Assembly (NCBI GenBank): GCA_963422275.1
Contig: OY729418.1
Coordinates: forward strand, 3,286,001-3,350,000
Origin: G963422275 sp963422275
GTDB lineage: Bacteria; Pseudomonadota; Alphaproteobacteria; Rhodobacterales; Rhodobacteraceae
Reading direction: 5' to 3'
Length of the DNA: 64,000 bases
Positions within the stretch are counted from its first letter, which is position 1; each line of letters begins with the position of its first letter. The translations under genes were made by a program, and so were the position numbers. Of the stretch, positions 25,951-35,318 are shown one piece after another. A model generated the notes under the pieces. It had not been told where the DNA came from. It searched no databases and saw nothing but the letters and a program-made list of their open reading frames with translations.

Positions 25951-26958
25951 TCATGTCACTTCGCTGATATGGACCACTCTTTTTTGAGCAATTGAAAGGT
26001 ATGCTGCTTCCGCAAGCAGCAATGCCCGTCGCCCGTCCTCAAGAGTTACCTCAGGATTGATTCCGTTCTCGATACAGGAAACAAATGCGTCGATTTCTGC
26101 CATGAACGCTTCTCTGTACCGTTGAATGAAGAAGAATTCGTAGGGTTGGGACACTTCTGTGGCAGAGGCGGAGAACATCGTCATTTCATGAGGCTTGCGA
26201 TTCCCGCTTTGAACCATTCCCTTGCTACCTAGAAGTTCGACCCGCTGATCGTATCCGTAGACGGCCGTCCGGGAGTTGTTGATATGACACTGCTTGCCAT
26301 CCGAGGTTCGGAGCAAGATCATCGCACTGTCATGATCGTCCAGTTCATCCATGAGATCTGGATCAATCAACCGGTCGCCAAAAGCGAACACCTCCACAGG
26401 TTCATCGGCCAGCATGAATCTTGCAAGGTCAAAGTCATGAATCGTCATGTCTCGCAGGAGCCCGCCGGCGTTTTCATAGTATGATCTAGGCGGCATTTCT
26501 GGGTCTCGGGACGTTATGATGACTTGCTGAAGGTCGCCGACTTGCCCTGCAAGCATGGCATCTCGAGCCGCCCTGTGACCCGGGTCAAAGCGGCGATTGA
26601 ATCCTATCTGGATCTGGGTGTCGCTATTGCGAACCCTCTCTGCGCAACGGTTGACTCGATCAATATCCAGATCAACTGGTTTCTCGCACAGGACAGGTAG
26701 ACCCGCCGCGATGGACTGCTCGATGTAATCTGCGTGAGTTTCGGTGATTGTGGAAACCAGCACAGCGTCAATATCGTCGTCCGAGAAGACCGCTTCGGCG
26801 GATGCATGAGCTTTCGCTCCAGTCTTCTTGGAAACATTCAATGCCGCCTGTTCGTCTATGTCGTAAACGGCTACCAGATTTGTTCTTGGATGGGCAACCA
26901 AGTTCGCCGCATGCATTCGACCAATTCTACCGCAACCAAGAACTCCAATGTTCAGCAT
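25951..26958 (-). CDS. iolG: Inositol 2-dehydrogenase-like Gfo/Idh/MocA oxidoreductase
   Basis: A 335-residue NAD-dependent dehydrogenase. The N-terminus LNIGVLGCGRIGRMHAANL, the lysine motif VLCEKPVDLDIDRV, IQIGFNRRFDPGH, GGLLRDMTIHDFDLARF and the C-terminal LEDGRRALLLAEAAY all match the inositol 2-dehydrogenase (IolG) subgroup. It would oxidise myo-inositol to 2-keto-myo-inositol. I start at the ATG at 26958, where the family N-terminus begins; ATG codons at 26976 and further upstream are possible. No other iol genes are visible in the window. Confidence 0.87.
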   Translation of the reverse strand: MLNIGVLGCGRIGRMHAANLVAHPRTNLVAVYDIDEQAALNVSKKTGAKAHASAEAVFSDDDIDAVLVSTITETHADYIEQSIAAGLPVLCEKPVDLDIDRVNRCAERVRNSDTQIQIGFNRRFDPGHRAARDAMLAGQVGDLQQVIITSRDPEMPPRSYYENAGGLLRDMTIHDFDLARFMLADEPVEVFAFGDRLIDPDLMDELDDHDSAMILLRTSDGKQCHINNSRTAVYGYDQRVELLGSKGMVQSGNRKPHEMTMFSASATEVSQPYEFFFIQRYREAFMAEIDAFVSCIENGINPEVTLEDGRRALLLAEAAYLSIAQKRVVHISEVT

Positions 26959-27039
26959 CAGCGTCAACTTTCGCATGTTTCGATCAGGGGGAAGAACTTT
27001 CACATTTTTTTACAAAACTCAATTCGATGGCTGTGGCTT

Positions 27040-27542
27040 TCCGAAAACGGTTTTGGCACCCGCGGACGTGATTTAGGCCCCGATTGCGTTGGAAAGGGTA
27101 GTTCGGGACAGACTCCGGCCTTCGGACCCGCGCTAGGCAGTCCCAGTTGGCGGCGCTTGACAGCCCCTTGCTACTGAAGCGGCAGCGACCGTCCTTTTTC
27201 AGCCAGCGGGTGTCTGGATTCGCCGAAAGACGCACGGAGCCGAAACCGCAGGCACCTCCCCTCGGCGACAATCCCGAACCGACGGCGTGGATGCGCCGTG
27301 CGCTTTACAATGGTCGCGTCGACAACTGCCACTAGCGCATTGGCCGAGAATCGCCTCTAGGTGCTGCCAGTCCATCAGGGCATTCACCTTGCGAAGCGTG
27401 TTATCCAGAGCCACGCGCTCGGTCACCATCGTCATGAAGAAATTCATGGAGATCTTTCTCGACTGAACGACAGGACAAGTGCTTGCAGACCTTTCAGCAT
27501 GACATGTCCCGGGGCAGAAGGATGTGTTTCGAAACAGTCTTT
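27040..27542 (-). mobile_element. Internally deleted remnant of an IS5-family element (type of 60016-61291)
   Basis: Reading on the minus strand, the start MNFFMTMVTERVALDNTLRKV then NALMDWQHLEAILGQ matches the first 40 residues encoded by the element at 60016-61291. The sequence then jumps to ANPDTRWLKKDGRCRFSSKG and GLSSAANWDCLA, which belong to that transposase's central part. Most of the gene between and after these is gone. The right end keeps the terminal sequence (CGAAACAGTCTT). The left boundary is approximate. Confidence 0.7.
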
Positions 27543-27614
27543 TTCAAGGGTTTGGATGCAGGATACGGGCATATCGGGACGCGGATGGTAGCGGTGTGCA
27601 CCGAAATCGGCTAG

Positions 27615-28393
27615 GAAACCTCTGATTTGGAGGCTTTTTTTGGGTTTCGGAGCGGAATCGCCGCCGGTTCAGCCCCCGCAGGGCTGGTCGTCCGGCAGAT
27701 TCCGGACACACAGTCCCCTGTCATTGCAAGCGCGGCCGGGCAATCATCAGGTTTGAGAAGCTCGGGAGCAGCGCAAGACGCGGCACGTTCCTCTCCAGCC
27801 CTAGATCTTGTTCATAGCTCAAGAGATAAGCGAACCATGTTCGCAGCCGAACGCCCGCTTCCCGATCTCGCGATATCTGGCGTCAGCCCGGACCTGTTTC
27901 TCCTCGCCGTGCAGAGGCCTGCCCGAAGGCGTCAGGTCGCGACGCTGGCGGCAGTTCCCTCCAGATGGCGCGCAGCCCGCGCCGCTCCAGCTGACGGCGG
28001 AAGTCGGGACCGTCGTCTCGTCTGGAACTTTCTCCAGCCTCGCCCCGGCAAGGCGCCGGACGCCCTCGGCCTCGCAGAGCAAGTTCTCCATCGCCGGGTC
28101 GCCGGATCGCAGAACGGCTGAATGCAGTGCACGCCCAGCATCGCCGACAGCGGATGCGGCTGCCGCCCTTGGGACAGACCGGCGCAATGCGGGCTTCCAG
28201 ACGTGCCCAGGAGATCGGGCCGGAAAGATCTCGCGACGCGTCTTTCGCTTCTTGCGGTCGCATTCAAGGCTCGCAAAGGCCAATTGCCGAAGGCGCTGCA
28301 TGTAGTGATCCCCCGAAAAAGCTGCGATGCAAGACAGCGGGCGCGCCGCGAATGCACAATGCCACGCCCAAAATCAAGCTGTTCAGAGGTTCC
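27615..28393 (-). mobile_element. Degenerate IS5-group insertion sequence (copy 2)
   Basis: Flanking CTAG tetranucleotides at 27611-27614 and 28394-28397 give the expected IS5-type target duplication, and both ends carry the GGAAACCTCTGA/TCAGAGGTTCC inverted repeat. Minus-strand transposase fragments are visible (FASLECDRKKRKTRREIFPA, FCDPATRRWRTCSA, LLCEAEGVRRLAGARLEKVPDE). Frames shift repeatedly and the C-terminal catalytic part is largely deleted, so it is dead. Confidence 0.78.
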
Positions 28394-28397
28394 CTAG

Positions 28398-28784
28398 CGG
28401 CGGGAGACACACCGTTGCCTCCCCCGGCTTGGCGATGATCGGAAAGGTCGCGGCGATGGGCAAAGATCGGCAGCACAACCGGAAGGACAGCGACCCGGAG
28501 AGCCTTGCAGTGATGTGTTGTCGCTTAACATCGCGCATGTCGTGCCGAGCGGACGCCGACTGGAACGACGACGCCCTGCTCGGCACGGTCTGTGTTGCCG
28601 CCAAGTTACCGCAAGTCGCCGACAAACGGGAAAATTGAAAAGTGATTATCCTGCCCAAGACACCAAAATCACCAGACCAAATCCCAAAATGTACCCGCAT
28701 TCACGGATGGTAGAGGTTCCCATATATGCCAGATTGATTCATAAGCGTTTTGTGAGGCAATAGGTAATTCGGACCAGACGCAAT
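28398..28784. other. Gap of about 390 bases without a recognisable gene
   Basis: The GC-rich first part has overlapping open frames that look like shadows of one another. The last ~140 bases turn AT-rich and run into the orphan gene's 3' end. I see no family motif, tRNA or repeat here. Confidence 0.45.
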
Positions 28785-29606
28785 TCAATCAGTAAGAGCA
28801 GCCTTGACAATCCGGTCCCCCCATCTCTCGATCTGACGGTCAATCCATGTTTTATTGGTTTCGTAGCTAGGAAGAAGTTTCGCTTGGTCGAGAAGCTCCT
28901 CTTTGGAAGTTGGACTCTCGTCTATCAGAAAGTCGATGTAGCGATGTTGCAGCAAGTGTTGCCACGGCTTCATATTTCTCCCACGGTTGCGGGCGAATTC
29001 GTGGATTTCCTCACGGATTTCCTCTAGCCTCTTCCTTTTAGACAAGTGGAGTGGGACTGTTTGGCGATCAGGTGACTTTGTTGGTTGCCCACCTTGAGAG
29101 ATTAACGTGTCAATCTTGTCATGGAGCGCCTGTATCTGATCCGTGAGATCATCCTCGCGGCTTTCTTTGGAGGGTATTCGGACGTACTCTGGGGCGATAC
29201 CCTCCAGCAGAGATGTCTCTAGGTTAGAGGTATCTTTCCAAGCGGGTTGTACCTCAGGACTTGCTTTGCCCGCATATTGTTTGAGCATGCTAGTGCTGGC
29301 CATCACGGCGAGACTCAAAATACGGAGGTCGTCTAAGTGGCTATGGGCATGCACATTGAAAATATCCGACATAAAATGGCAGACATTGATAAGTTTCTGA
29401 AGTTCCTGGTAGCTGTCCCTGTCGGAACTTCCACGGAGATTTTTTCTCTTTTCTATCAAGGCCGCTGTACATTGCTTGAGCAGGTCACGCACATCGTTGT
29501 TGCGCGAAATTTCGTCCTCTGGCAGAATCTTGCGCTTAGCTGCGACTTCTCGCAGGATAAGGAGCAACGGTTTGCGAATGTCGGAGAGGTAGGTTTCAGG
29601 ATTCAT
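28785..29606 (-). CDS. Orphan hypothetical protein, helical, function unknown
   Basis: A 273-residue protein from the ATG at 29606 (the frame is open 16 codons further back). I do not recognise the family. The sequence is soluble and mostly alpha-helical, with no signal peptide or membrane segment. A short coiled-coil-like heptad region (LTDQIQALHDKIDTLISQ) near the middle is followed by a very basic stretch (HLSKRKRLEEIREEIHEFARNRGR). The C-terminus ends in an amphipathic helix (WIDRQIERWGDRIVKAAL). Its base composition is more AT-rich than the flanking core genes. It stands alone between IS debris and tRNA-Gln, as expected of a transferred gene. A nucleic-acid-binding role is only a guess from the basic region. 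Confidence 0.7.
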   Translation of the reverse strand: MNPETYLSDIRKPLLLILREVAAKRKILPEDEISRNNDVRDLLKQCTAALIEKRKNLRGSSDRDSYQELQKLINVCHFMSDIFNVHAHSHLDDLRILSLAVMASTSMLKQYAGKASPEVQPAWKDTSNLETSLLEGIAPEYVRIPSKESREDDLTDQIQALHDKIDTLISQGGQPTKSPDRQTVPLHLSKRKRLEEIREEIHEFARNRGRNMKPWQHLLQHRYIDFLIDESPTSKEELLDQAKLLPSYETNKTWIDRQIERWGDRIVKAALTD

Positions 29607-29729
29607 TGCAGAGTCGCCGTCGCTCAACTGGCCGAGGGAATGCAGATCTTGCAACTGCGTGCGAGTGTCTAGCGGTGAATGCGCACTTGACGTGCATAGC
29701 TAAGGGATTTCAGTTCTTCGGGATTCTGG

Positions 29730-29801
29730 CTGGGGTGGTAGGATTCGAACCTACGATTCACGGTACCAAAAACCGTTGCCTTGCCGCTTGGCTACACCCC
29801 A
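29730..29801 (-). tRNA. trnQ: tRNA-Gln (anticodon TTG)
   Basis: On the minus strand the acceptor stem TGGGGTG pairs with CACCCCA. The anticodon stem-loop is ACGGT TTTTGGT ACCGT, giving anticodon TTG, and the T-arm reads GTAGGTTCGAATCCTAC. All four stems close. The 3' CCA is not encoded. Confidence 0.95.
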
Positions 29802-29876
29802 CCGGTACAAGCCGGACCACCTGCAACTTGCATTGGGTCGCAAGTAAGGCGTGAAGCAATTCCTGTCAATTGATTA

Positions 29877-31373
29877 TTAAATTCTCTGGTCATAGTCGCC
29901 GACACAAGATTCCGACCGGATTATCAGGTTGAGATCCTCAAATATCTCTCTCATCTGCCTTTCGCTTTCTGTACTTTCGCACACGACAACCAGGTTGGGA
30001 GTGTTGGAGGAAGCTCTGACAAGTGCCCAAGACCCATTTGCAAGAAGCACTCGTGCCCCGTTAACCTTCAGAATTTTTGATATTTTCTGTCCACCTAGCG
30101 TGAACCCGTCCGCTAGCTTGGCATCGAGAAGCTTCATTATACGTTCGACGGCCAGGTATTTTTCTTCGTCGGGGCAATAAGGGGACATCGTTGGCGTGGA
30201 CCAAGTTGGTGCGAGTGTGCTCACAAGTTCAGACATGCTTTTTCCAGGTTTGCCATCCAACAGCTTGCAAACTTCGACGGCAGCCCGCAACCCGCAGTCG
30301 TAGCCGTATCCTACTTTGCCTGAGAAATAGAAGTGCCCGGACTTCTCGAAACCTGCCGCGGCACCGATCTCCGCAACCCGTCGTTTCATGTGGCTGTGCC
30401 CAGTTTTCCAGTAATTCGTGGTTGCATTCAGCCGGGTGAGCTCGGGGTCGGTCATGTAGAGACCCGTTGACTTGACGTCTGCAACGAATTTTGCACCGGG
30501 AAAGTTGCAGGCGATGTTCCTTGCCAAAAGAACTCCCAACTTGTCGGAGAAGATCTCGTTCCCCGCGTTGTCGACTACACCCAATCGATCTCCATCTCCG
30601 TCAAATCCAAGAGCAATGTCCGCTTCGGAAGCCACGACTTTAGCCGCCATGTCGCGCAGCATCTCCAGCGCTTCCGGGTTCGGATTGTAGTTCGGAAACG
30701 TGCAGTCTGGATCGGTGTGGAGCGGGACGACGTCAACTCCAATTCTGCGGAGCACTTCTGGCGCAAAAAAGGACGCGGTGCCGTTGCCGGTTGCACATAC
30801 AGCTCTGAGTCGTCTCTTCATTTGCAATCCTGCGCAAAGATCCTCGATGTACGCTTCTGCAACTCCCGAAACACGATCGTATCCGCCGCCGTCTCTATGT
30901 TCCAACAGGTCGCCTAGCACTAGCTGGCGCAATCGGGCCATCTCAGCTTCACCGTGTGTAAGCGGATGCTTTAGCCCTATCTTGATTCCGGTCCATCCAT
31001 TTGGATTGTGTGATGCAGTCACCATTGCCAAAGCATCCACCGACAAGTGCACACGGCCAAAGTATGCCATCGGAGACAGCACCGTTCCAATGTCCTGGAC
31101 CCTGATACCGGAATCAATCAGGCCGACAATGAGTGAATTCTTTACAGCAGGGGAGTACGAACGAAAGTCGCAACCAACTATGATAACCGGTGGCAACCCA
31201 TTTTCGATGATTTGCGTCCCAATTCCCCGTCCCAGTGCAATGACCCCAGCGAGGTTGATTTGCTCGGGATAGCGCCAACGCCCATCATATTCTCGAAATC
31301 CGGAAGGATGGACCATTGGCCGATCTGCCGCCTCCCATCCGCTTGAACTGAGTCGAAGGGACGGGTCAATCAT
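29877..31373 (-). CDS. Phosphomannomutase/phosphoglucomutase family enzyme
   Basis: An alpha-D-phosphohexomutase of 498 residues. Landmarks are the catalytic phosphoserine loop MVTASHNPNGWTGIK, the magnesium loop GFDGDGDRLGVVD, the sugar-binding FEKSGHFYFS and a C-terminal phosphate-binding RASSNTPNLVV. Such enzymes interconvert hexose 1- and 6-phosphates for envelope polysaccharide or lipopolysaccharide. I start at the ATG at 31373, which overlaps the end of kdsA; the open frame continues upstream only as a shadow of kdsA. Pairing with kdsA supports a role in lipopolysaccharide core sugars. Confidence 0.9.
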   Translation of the reverse strand: MIDPSLRLSSSGWEAADRPMVHPSGFREYDGRWRYPEQINLAGVIALGRGIGTQIIENGLPPVIIVGCDFRSYSPAVKNSLIVGLIDSGIRVQDIGTVLSPMAYFGRVHLSVDALAMVTASHNPNGWTGIKIGLKHPLTHGEAEMARLRQLVLGDLLEHRDGGGYDRVSGVAEAYIEDLCAGLQMKRRLRAVCATGNGTASFFAPEVLRRIGVDVVPLHTDPDCTFPNYNPNPEALEMLRDMAAKVVASEADIALGFDGDGDRLGVVDNAGNEIFSDKLGVLLARNIACNFPGAKFVADVKSTGLYMTDPELTRLNATTNYWKTGHSHMKRRVAEIGAAAGFEKSGHFYFSGKVGYGYDCGLRAAVEVCKLLDGKPGKSMSELVSTLAPTWSTPTMSPYCPDEEKYLAVERIMKLLDAKLADGFTLGGQKISKILKVNGARVLLANGSWALVRASSNTPNLVVVCESTESERQMREIFEDLNLIIRSESCVGDYDQRI

Positions 31374-32286
31374 TGGGCAGTGCTCTGTCACAGGACCAGA
31401 GCGAGATCGGATGCTCCTTGGCAAGGCGGTCGAATTTGATGAGCAGTTCAATGATTTCGGGCATTTGCCTGAGCGGGACCATGTTCGGTCCATCGCTGGG
31501 AGCAGCATCGGGGTCGTCATGGGTTTCGATGAAAATCGCCGCTACGCCTATTGCAACGGCCGCCCGGGCAAGAACTTGGGCGAACTCGCGCTGACCGCCA
31601 GAAGAGGTGCCCCGTCCGCCCGGTTGTTGAACCGAGTGTGTGGCATCCATGACGACGGGATATCCAGTTTGGGCCATTATGGGTATGCTTCGTGGATCTG
31701 TGACAATCGAATTGTACCCGAAAGTCACGCCCCGCTCGCACAGCATGATTCTTTTGTTGCCAGTCGACGCAACCTTCGCTGCGACATTCTCCATTTCCCA
31801 TGGAGCCAGGAACTGGCCCTTCTTGATATTGACTGCTTTCCCGGTGCGTCCGGCGGTAAGCAGCAAGTCGGTTTGGCGGCAAAGAAACGCCGGAATCTGA
31901 AGCACATCGACGACCTCCGCCACTTCACCGCACTGCGCCGGTTCATGCACGTCCGTGAGCACTGGGCAACCGATCTGGTTTCTGACCGCAGAGAGCGCGG
32001 ATAATCCTTTCGCCATGCCAACGCCCCGTTTTCCGGAGAGGGACGTTCGGTTTGCCTTGTCAAACGATGACTTGAACACCAACCCCAAATTCGCCTTTGC
32101 GGCTTGTTCGTGAAGAAACCCAGCGATTGCCAGCGCGTGCTCGGTGCTTTCGATTTGGCATGGCCCGGCGATAAGCACCAAGGGCAAGTCGTTCCCGAAC
32201 TTTACGTCGCCAACTGAAAATTGAATCGTAGCGCTTCCTTGTGGGGCGTTTTCCGATCCTTCAAAACGAGATCTAGATTGGGTCAA
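31366..32286 (-). CDS. kdsA: 3-deoxy-8-phosphooctulonate synthase
   Basis: KdsA condenses arabinose 5-phosphate with phosphoenolpyruvate to make KDO 8-phosphate for lipid A-core synthesis. The 306-residue protein carries LVLIAGPCQIES, VFKSSFDKANRTS, GCPVLTDVHEP, FLCRQTDLLLTAG, VNIKKGQFLAPWEM and VVMDATHSVQQPGG, all standard. The start seems to be a TTG at 32286. A few N-terminal residues (TQSRSRFEGSENAPQG) precede the conserved core, so a slightly later start is possible. The stop overlaps the phosphohexomutase start. Confidence 0.95.
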   Translation of the reverse strand: MTQSRSRFEGSENAPQGSATIQFSVGDVKFGNDLPLVLIAGPCQIESTEHALAIAGFLHEQAAKANLGLVFKSSFDKANRTSLSGKRGVGMAKGLSALSAVRNQIGCPVLTDVHEPAQCGEVAEVVDVLQIPAFLCRQTDLLLTAGRTGKAVNIKKGQFLAPWEMENVAAKVASTGNKRIMLCERGVTFGYNSIVTDPRSIPIMAQTGYPVVMDATHSVQQPGGRGTSSGGQREFAQVLARAAVAIGVAAIFIETHDDPDAAPSDGPNMVPLRQMPEIIELLIKFDRLAKEHPISLWSCDRALPND

Positions 32287-32832
32287 GCTGAATCTCGATT
32301 ATGCATAACTGAACTTGGTCGAGGGATCCGGAAACCCTAATTGTCGGCAAAAAGCCCATTCCACCGAAAACTGAGACGTGCGGATTCGATGTGCATAAGC
32401 TGGCAAGCTTTCTAATGACGTCGTTTCGGGGGCCAGATGCGTGACCATCAAATTGCCAAACAGCTATCAAACATTTTGCACGCTTATCGGAAAGAATCCG
32501 TCTTTATATCACGACTTTCTGAAACCGAACCGGATATTTGAGCCATACACCTTCACCCGATTGTTTTATCATCGCAAAGCATCCCAACTCATGCTTCAAA
32601 CTGTTATTGTGAAAATCAAGAATAACAGCAATTCTTCTCCCAATCCCCTTAAAGCTTGTTCCATAACTCGTCCTTGGATTCAAGATATGGCAATCGATCA
32701 GCAATTCATATCAAGATGGGGGAAGCTCTGTCTTAGAGCGAGGCCACGGTTCTGTATATGCGAACGAAAGCGCGAGTCAAAGCGACACGACCGACGAGGA
32801 GTGGGCGATCATCGAGCCAATGATCTAATATA
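32287..32832. other. AT-rich gap with a short transposase N-terminus remnant
   Basis: About 545 bases upstream of kdsA, noticeably AT-rich, with no full gene; the kdsA promoter should be here. At about 32785-32828 one plus-strand frame reads TTDEEWAIIEPM, the typical start of an IS5-family transposase. It is cut off exactly where the IS982 element begins, so IS982 seems to have landed in older IS debris. Confidence 0.5.
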
Positions 32833-33840
32833 ACCCCAATTCTGGATAAGAGGGGTGAGGGGGTTCCCAAATCGGGCGTGGCCTGATTCTGTATCCGCAA
32901 CCAAAATCAACGGATGGGATCCCCTCAATGAGCACCTCTGTCATCGCACTGTTCTGCTGTCTCGACGACTTTGCAAAGGCCTTTGAAGAATGGGAGCGGC
33001 ATCGGCTGATCGGCACAGGCCGCCAGCGCTCGCGCTCGGGCAAGCTCTCGCTCAGCGAAAGGCTCTTCATCATGGTGTTGTTTCATCTCTCGCCCTTCAA
33101 GCATTTCAAGGCTTTCCGGTTCCATGGCGTGGAGCGGAAATGTCGCGACTGCTTTGGAGACCTGCCGAGCTGCGGACGGTTTGTCGCCCTGATGCCGCGC
33201 TTGCTGGTTCCGTTTTGCATCTTGATGCAATGCTTTCGCGGTGAGGAAACCGGAATCTGTTTTGTGGACAGCACCAAGCTCGCTGTCTGCCACAACGCAC
33301 GGATCAACCGGAACAAGGTCTTCAAGGGACTGGCCAAACGGGGCCGCAGCGCCAGGGGGTGGTTTTTCGGGTTCAAGCTGCATCTGGTCATCAACGACAA
33401 GGGTCAGGTCATGGCCGTCAAGATCACGCCTGGAAACACCGACGACCGCAAGCCGCTTGAGACCATGATTGCCGAGTTGAAAGGCAAGGCGTTCGGCGAT
33501 AAAGGCTGCATTTCGAAGCCGCTTTTCCAGCGTTTGTGGCAGCAGGGCCTGCACCTGATCACTGGCATTCGCCGCAACATGAAAAACTTTCCTCTGCCCA
33601 TTCTGGACAAAATCATGTTGCGGAAGCGGTTCATCATTGAAACGCTGTTCGATAAACTGAAATCGAGCATGGGATTGGAACACACACGACACCGGTCCCC
33701 AACAAATGCCTTTGTTCATATCCTGTCATGTCTGGCTGCCTATATTCTGGCGCAGCCAAAGGTCAAAATCGGCAAAATCGTCGTGCCAGACGCCATTCGG
33801 TGCATTCCAAAAGAAAACAGAGCTTATCCATAACTCGGGT
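32833..33840 (+). mobile_element. IS982-family insertion sequence (copy 1), complete
   Basis: A 1008-bp element with imperfect terminal repeats (ACCCCAATTCTGGATAAG on the left, the complement of ACCCGAGTTATGGATAAG on the right). It is flanked by a 7-bp direct repeat TAATATA (32826-32832 and 33841-33847). It contains one intact transposase gene. A second copy of the same length lies in the opposite orientation at 40753-41760. Confidence 0.92.
32928..33833 (+). CDS. IS982-family transposase
   Basis: A 301-residue DDE transposase. The N-terminal region (FCCLDDFAKAFEEWERHRLI) is followed by the IS982 catalytic landmarks FVDSTKLAVCHNARI (first Asp), GWFFGFKLHLVINDKGQ, KAFGDKGCISKPLF (second Asp) and MLRKRFIIETLFDKLKSS (Glu). 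Nothing is broken, so this copy may still be active. It differs at a handful of residues from the copy at 40760-41665 (for example CRDCFGD against HRDRFGD). Confidence 0.95.
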   Translation: MSTSVIALFCCLDDFAKAFEEWERHRLIGTGRQRSRSGKLSLSERLFIMVLFHLSPFKHFKAFRFHGVERKCRDCFGDLPSCGRFVALMPRLLVPFCILMQCFRGEETGICFVDSTKLAVCHNARINRNKVFKGLAKRGRSARGWFFGFKLHLVINDKGQVMAVKITPGNTDDRKPLETMIAELKGKAFGDKGCISKPLFQRLWQQGLHLITGIRRNMKNFPLPILDKIMLRKRFIIETLFDKLKSSMGLEHTRHRSPTNAFVHILSCLAAYILAQPKVKIGKIVVPDAIRCIPKENRAYP

Positions 33841-34194
33841 TAATATAGGGAATGATGGCCCGACATGCACAAGCTGAATCCCGGGCAGGTGTTCGACATG
33901 ATCCATTAATTGCAGGCATTGGGGCCAAGGCGCTTGATTTCAAAATCTGCCTTCTTTCTCAATGGTACAGAATTGTTTCTGCCAACGGGTGTCAGGGGCG
34001 TTCTCGATCGCATGATGGACACGTTTCGCGGCTTGTTGCACTGACCAAGGACTTCAAGAGGGCAGGGATCCCGAAATTCTTGCTCGTGCACTACTGCCAT
34101 TCCAACTGCGATCATTAGCAGCGCAAGCCCGCAGTCATGTGACCGATCCGGCTGCTGGCAACGGTTCCGAGCGAAGCACCCGTCAAGGGTTAGG
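33841..34194. other. Gap of about 350 bases between two IS elements
   Basis: Fragments of open frame exist on both strands, but none is long or conserved-looking. I cannot assign the stretch to a gene family. It seems to be remnant DNA between IS982 and the degenerate IS5 copy. Confidence 0.45.
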
Positions 34195-34880
34195 GAACCT
34201 CTGAATATAGCCTGATTGTGGGTGTGGCATTGTGCATCCGGTGCGCATCTGTTGTCTTGCGCTGCATCCTCTTTTCGGGGGATCACGACATGTAGCGCCT
34301 TCAGCCGCCGAGCTTTGCAAGCCTTGAACATGACCGCAAGAAACGAAAGACGCGCCGCGAGATCTTTCCGGAACGGATGGATGGCCTGATCCCCCCCCCG
34401 GCGCGCTTGGAGCGCCGGGGACTGGCGCACCTGCCGTTCGGGAAGTCAGGGACCCGCCTGGCCAACGGGGAGTTCCGCTGAAGGAGGGCGGCATCGTTGA
34501 CGCCACCATCCTCTCGGCGCCGTCGTCGACCGGGAACGGAAGCAATGCCCGCGACCCAGAGATATACCAGACGAAGAAGGGGAACTAGCGGCATTTCTGG
34601 GATGAAGCTGCGCATCGGCACCGACTCCTCTCGGAGGGGGCTAGCGCGCCATCTAGAGGGAACGGCCGTCAGCGTTGCGACCTGACGCCTTCGGGCCGGC
34701 TTCCGCACGGCGAGGAGAAACAGGTTTGAGCTTGCGCCGGACGCTGGGGCCGGGCAGTGCGGCGGCTCTTGCTGAGACGGAGAAGGCCTGGGTGCGGGTG
34801 GAGCATCCGTTCCAGATCGCGAGCGGGCGTTAGGCAGCGACAGGGTTCGCTGTCGGGAGTTGGAGAAGAACGTGCAACGG
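34195..34880 (+). mobile_element. Degenerate IS5-group insertion sequence (copy 3), right end missing
   Basis: It begins with the family end GGAACCTCTGAATATAG after TTAG. Transposase fragments follow in order on the plus strand: DRKKRKTRREIFPERMDGLI, then NDGTLLDATIL-like and DPEIYQTKKGN-like stretches in shifted frames, and near 34800-34880 RVEHPFQIASGR and RELEKNVQRR. The sequence then leaves the element without the closing repeat. A run of nine Cs near 34388 and several stops show that it is dead. Confidence 0.75.
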
Positions 34881-35176
34881 CGATCTATCATATCTCAACC
34901 CGCCCGTGAAAGCTCCGTATGCAGGAAGAATCACGCGGTTTTTGTCCACCAGAAAACAGGACTTGGTTATGCTTCGGCCCCGAACGGACACTTATGCCTT
35001 CGGGTGGTAGTGTTTCGATACCTCTTCAGAAGCGGACAGGTGGCCTCGTGCTGAAACACAAGCGGATTCATGGTATATTCCGACAAGCATTTGCCGCGCA
35101 ACTGCTAATTCAAGTTTGAAAGAACCACGAATGCCATTGAATGGCATCGAATTACGGCGTATATATTACTAGTATA
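34881..35176. other. Leader region of tRNA-Cys with a short palindrome
   Basis: About 300 bases without a recognisable gene, upstream of tRNA-Cys, which must contain its promoter. ATGCCATT-G-AATGGCAT at 35131-35147 is a perfect 8-bp inverted repeat about 30 bases upstream of the tRNA. Its role is unknown. Confidence 0.5.
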
Positions 35177-35250
35177 GGCGAGTTGGCGGAGTGGCTACGC
35201 ACCGGATTGCAAATCCGTGTACACCGGTTCGATTCCGGTACTCGCCTCCA
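35177..35250 (+). tRNA. trnC: tRNA-Cys (anticodon GCA)
   Basis: The acceptor stem GGCGAGT pairs with ACTCGCC, and the anticodon arm reads CGGATTGCAAATCCG with anticodon GCA. The T-arm is ACCGGTTCGATTCCGGT and the CCA end is encoded. An integrase remnant ends 69 bases downstream in the opposite orientation, so this tRNA is the likely attachment site of the island to its right. Confidence 0.96.
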
Positions 35251-35318
35251 ATAAAATCAATGACTTGCGTCATTCCTTTTCTCCTTCACTGCCATTTTTG
35301 AAACAAGCGTTGAAACTT

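Noticed and set aside
34381..34400. Nine-C run as a regulatory G-quadruplex or switch
   Set aside because: It lies inside a dead IS copy and matches a conserved coding position in the other copies, so it is simply an expanded homopolymer.
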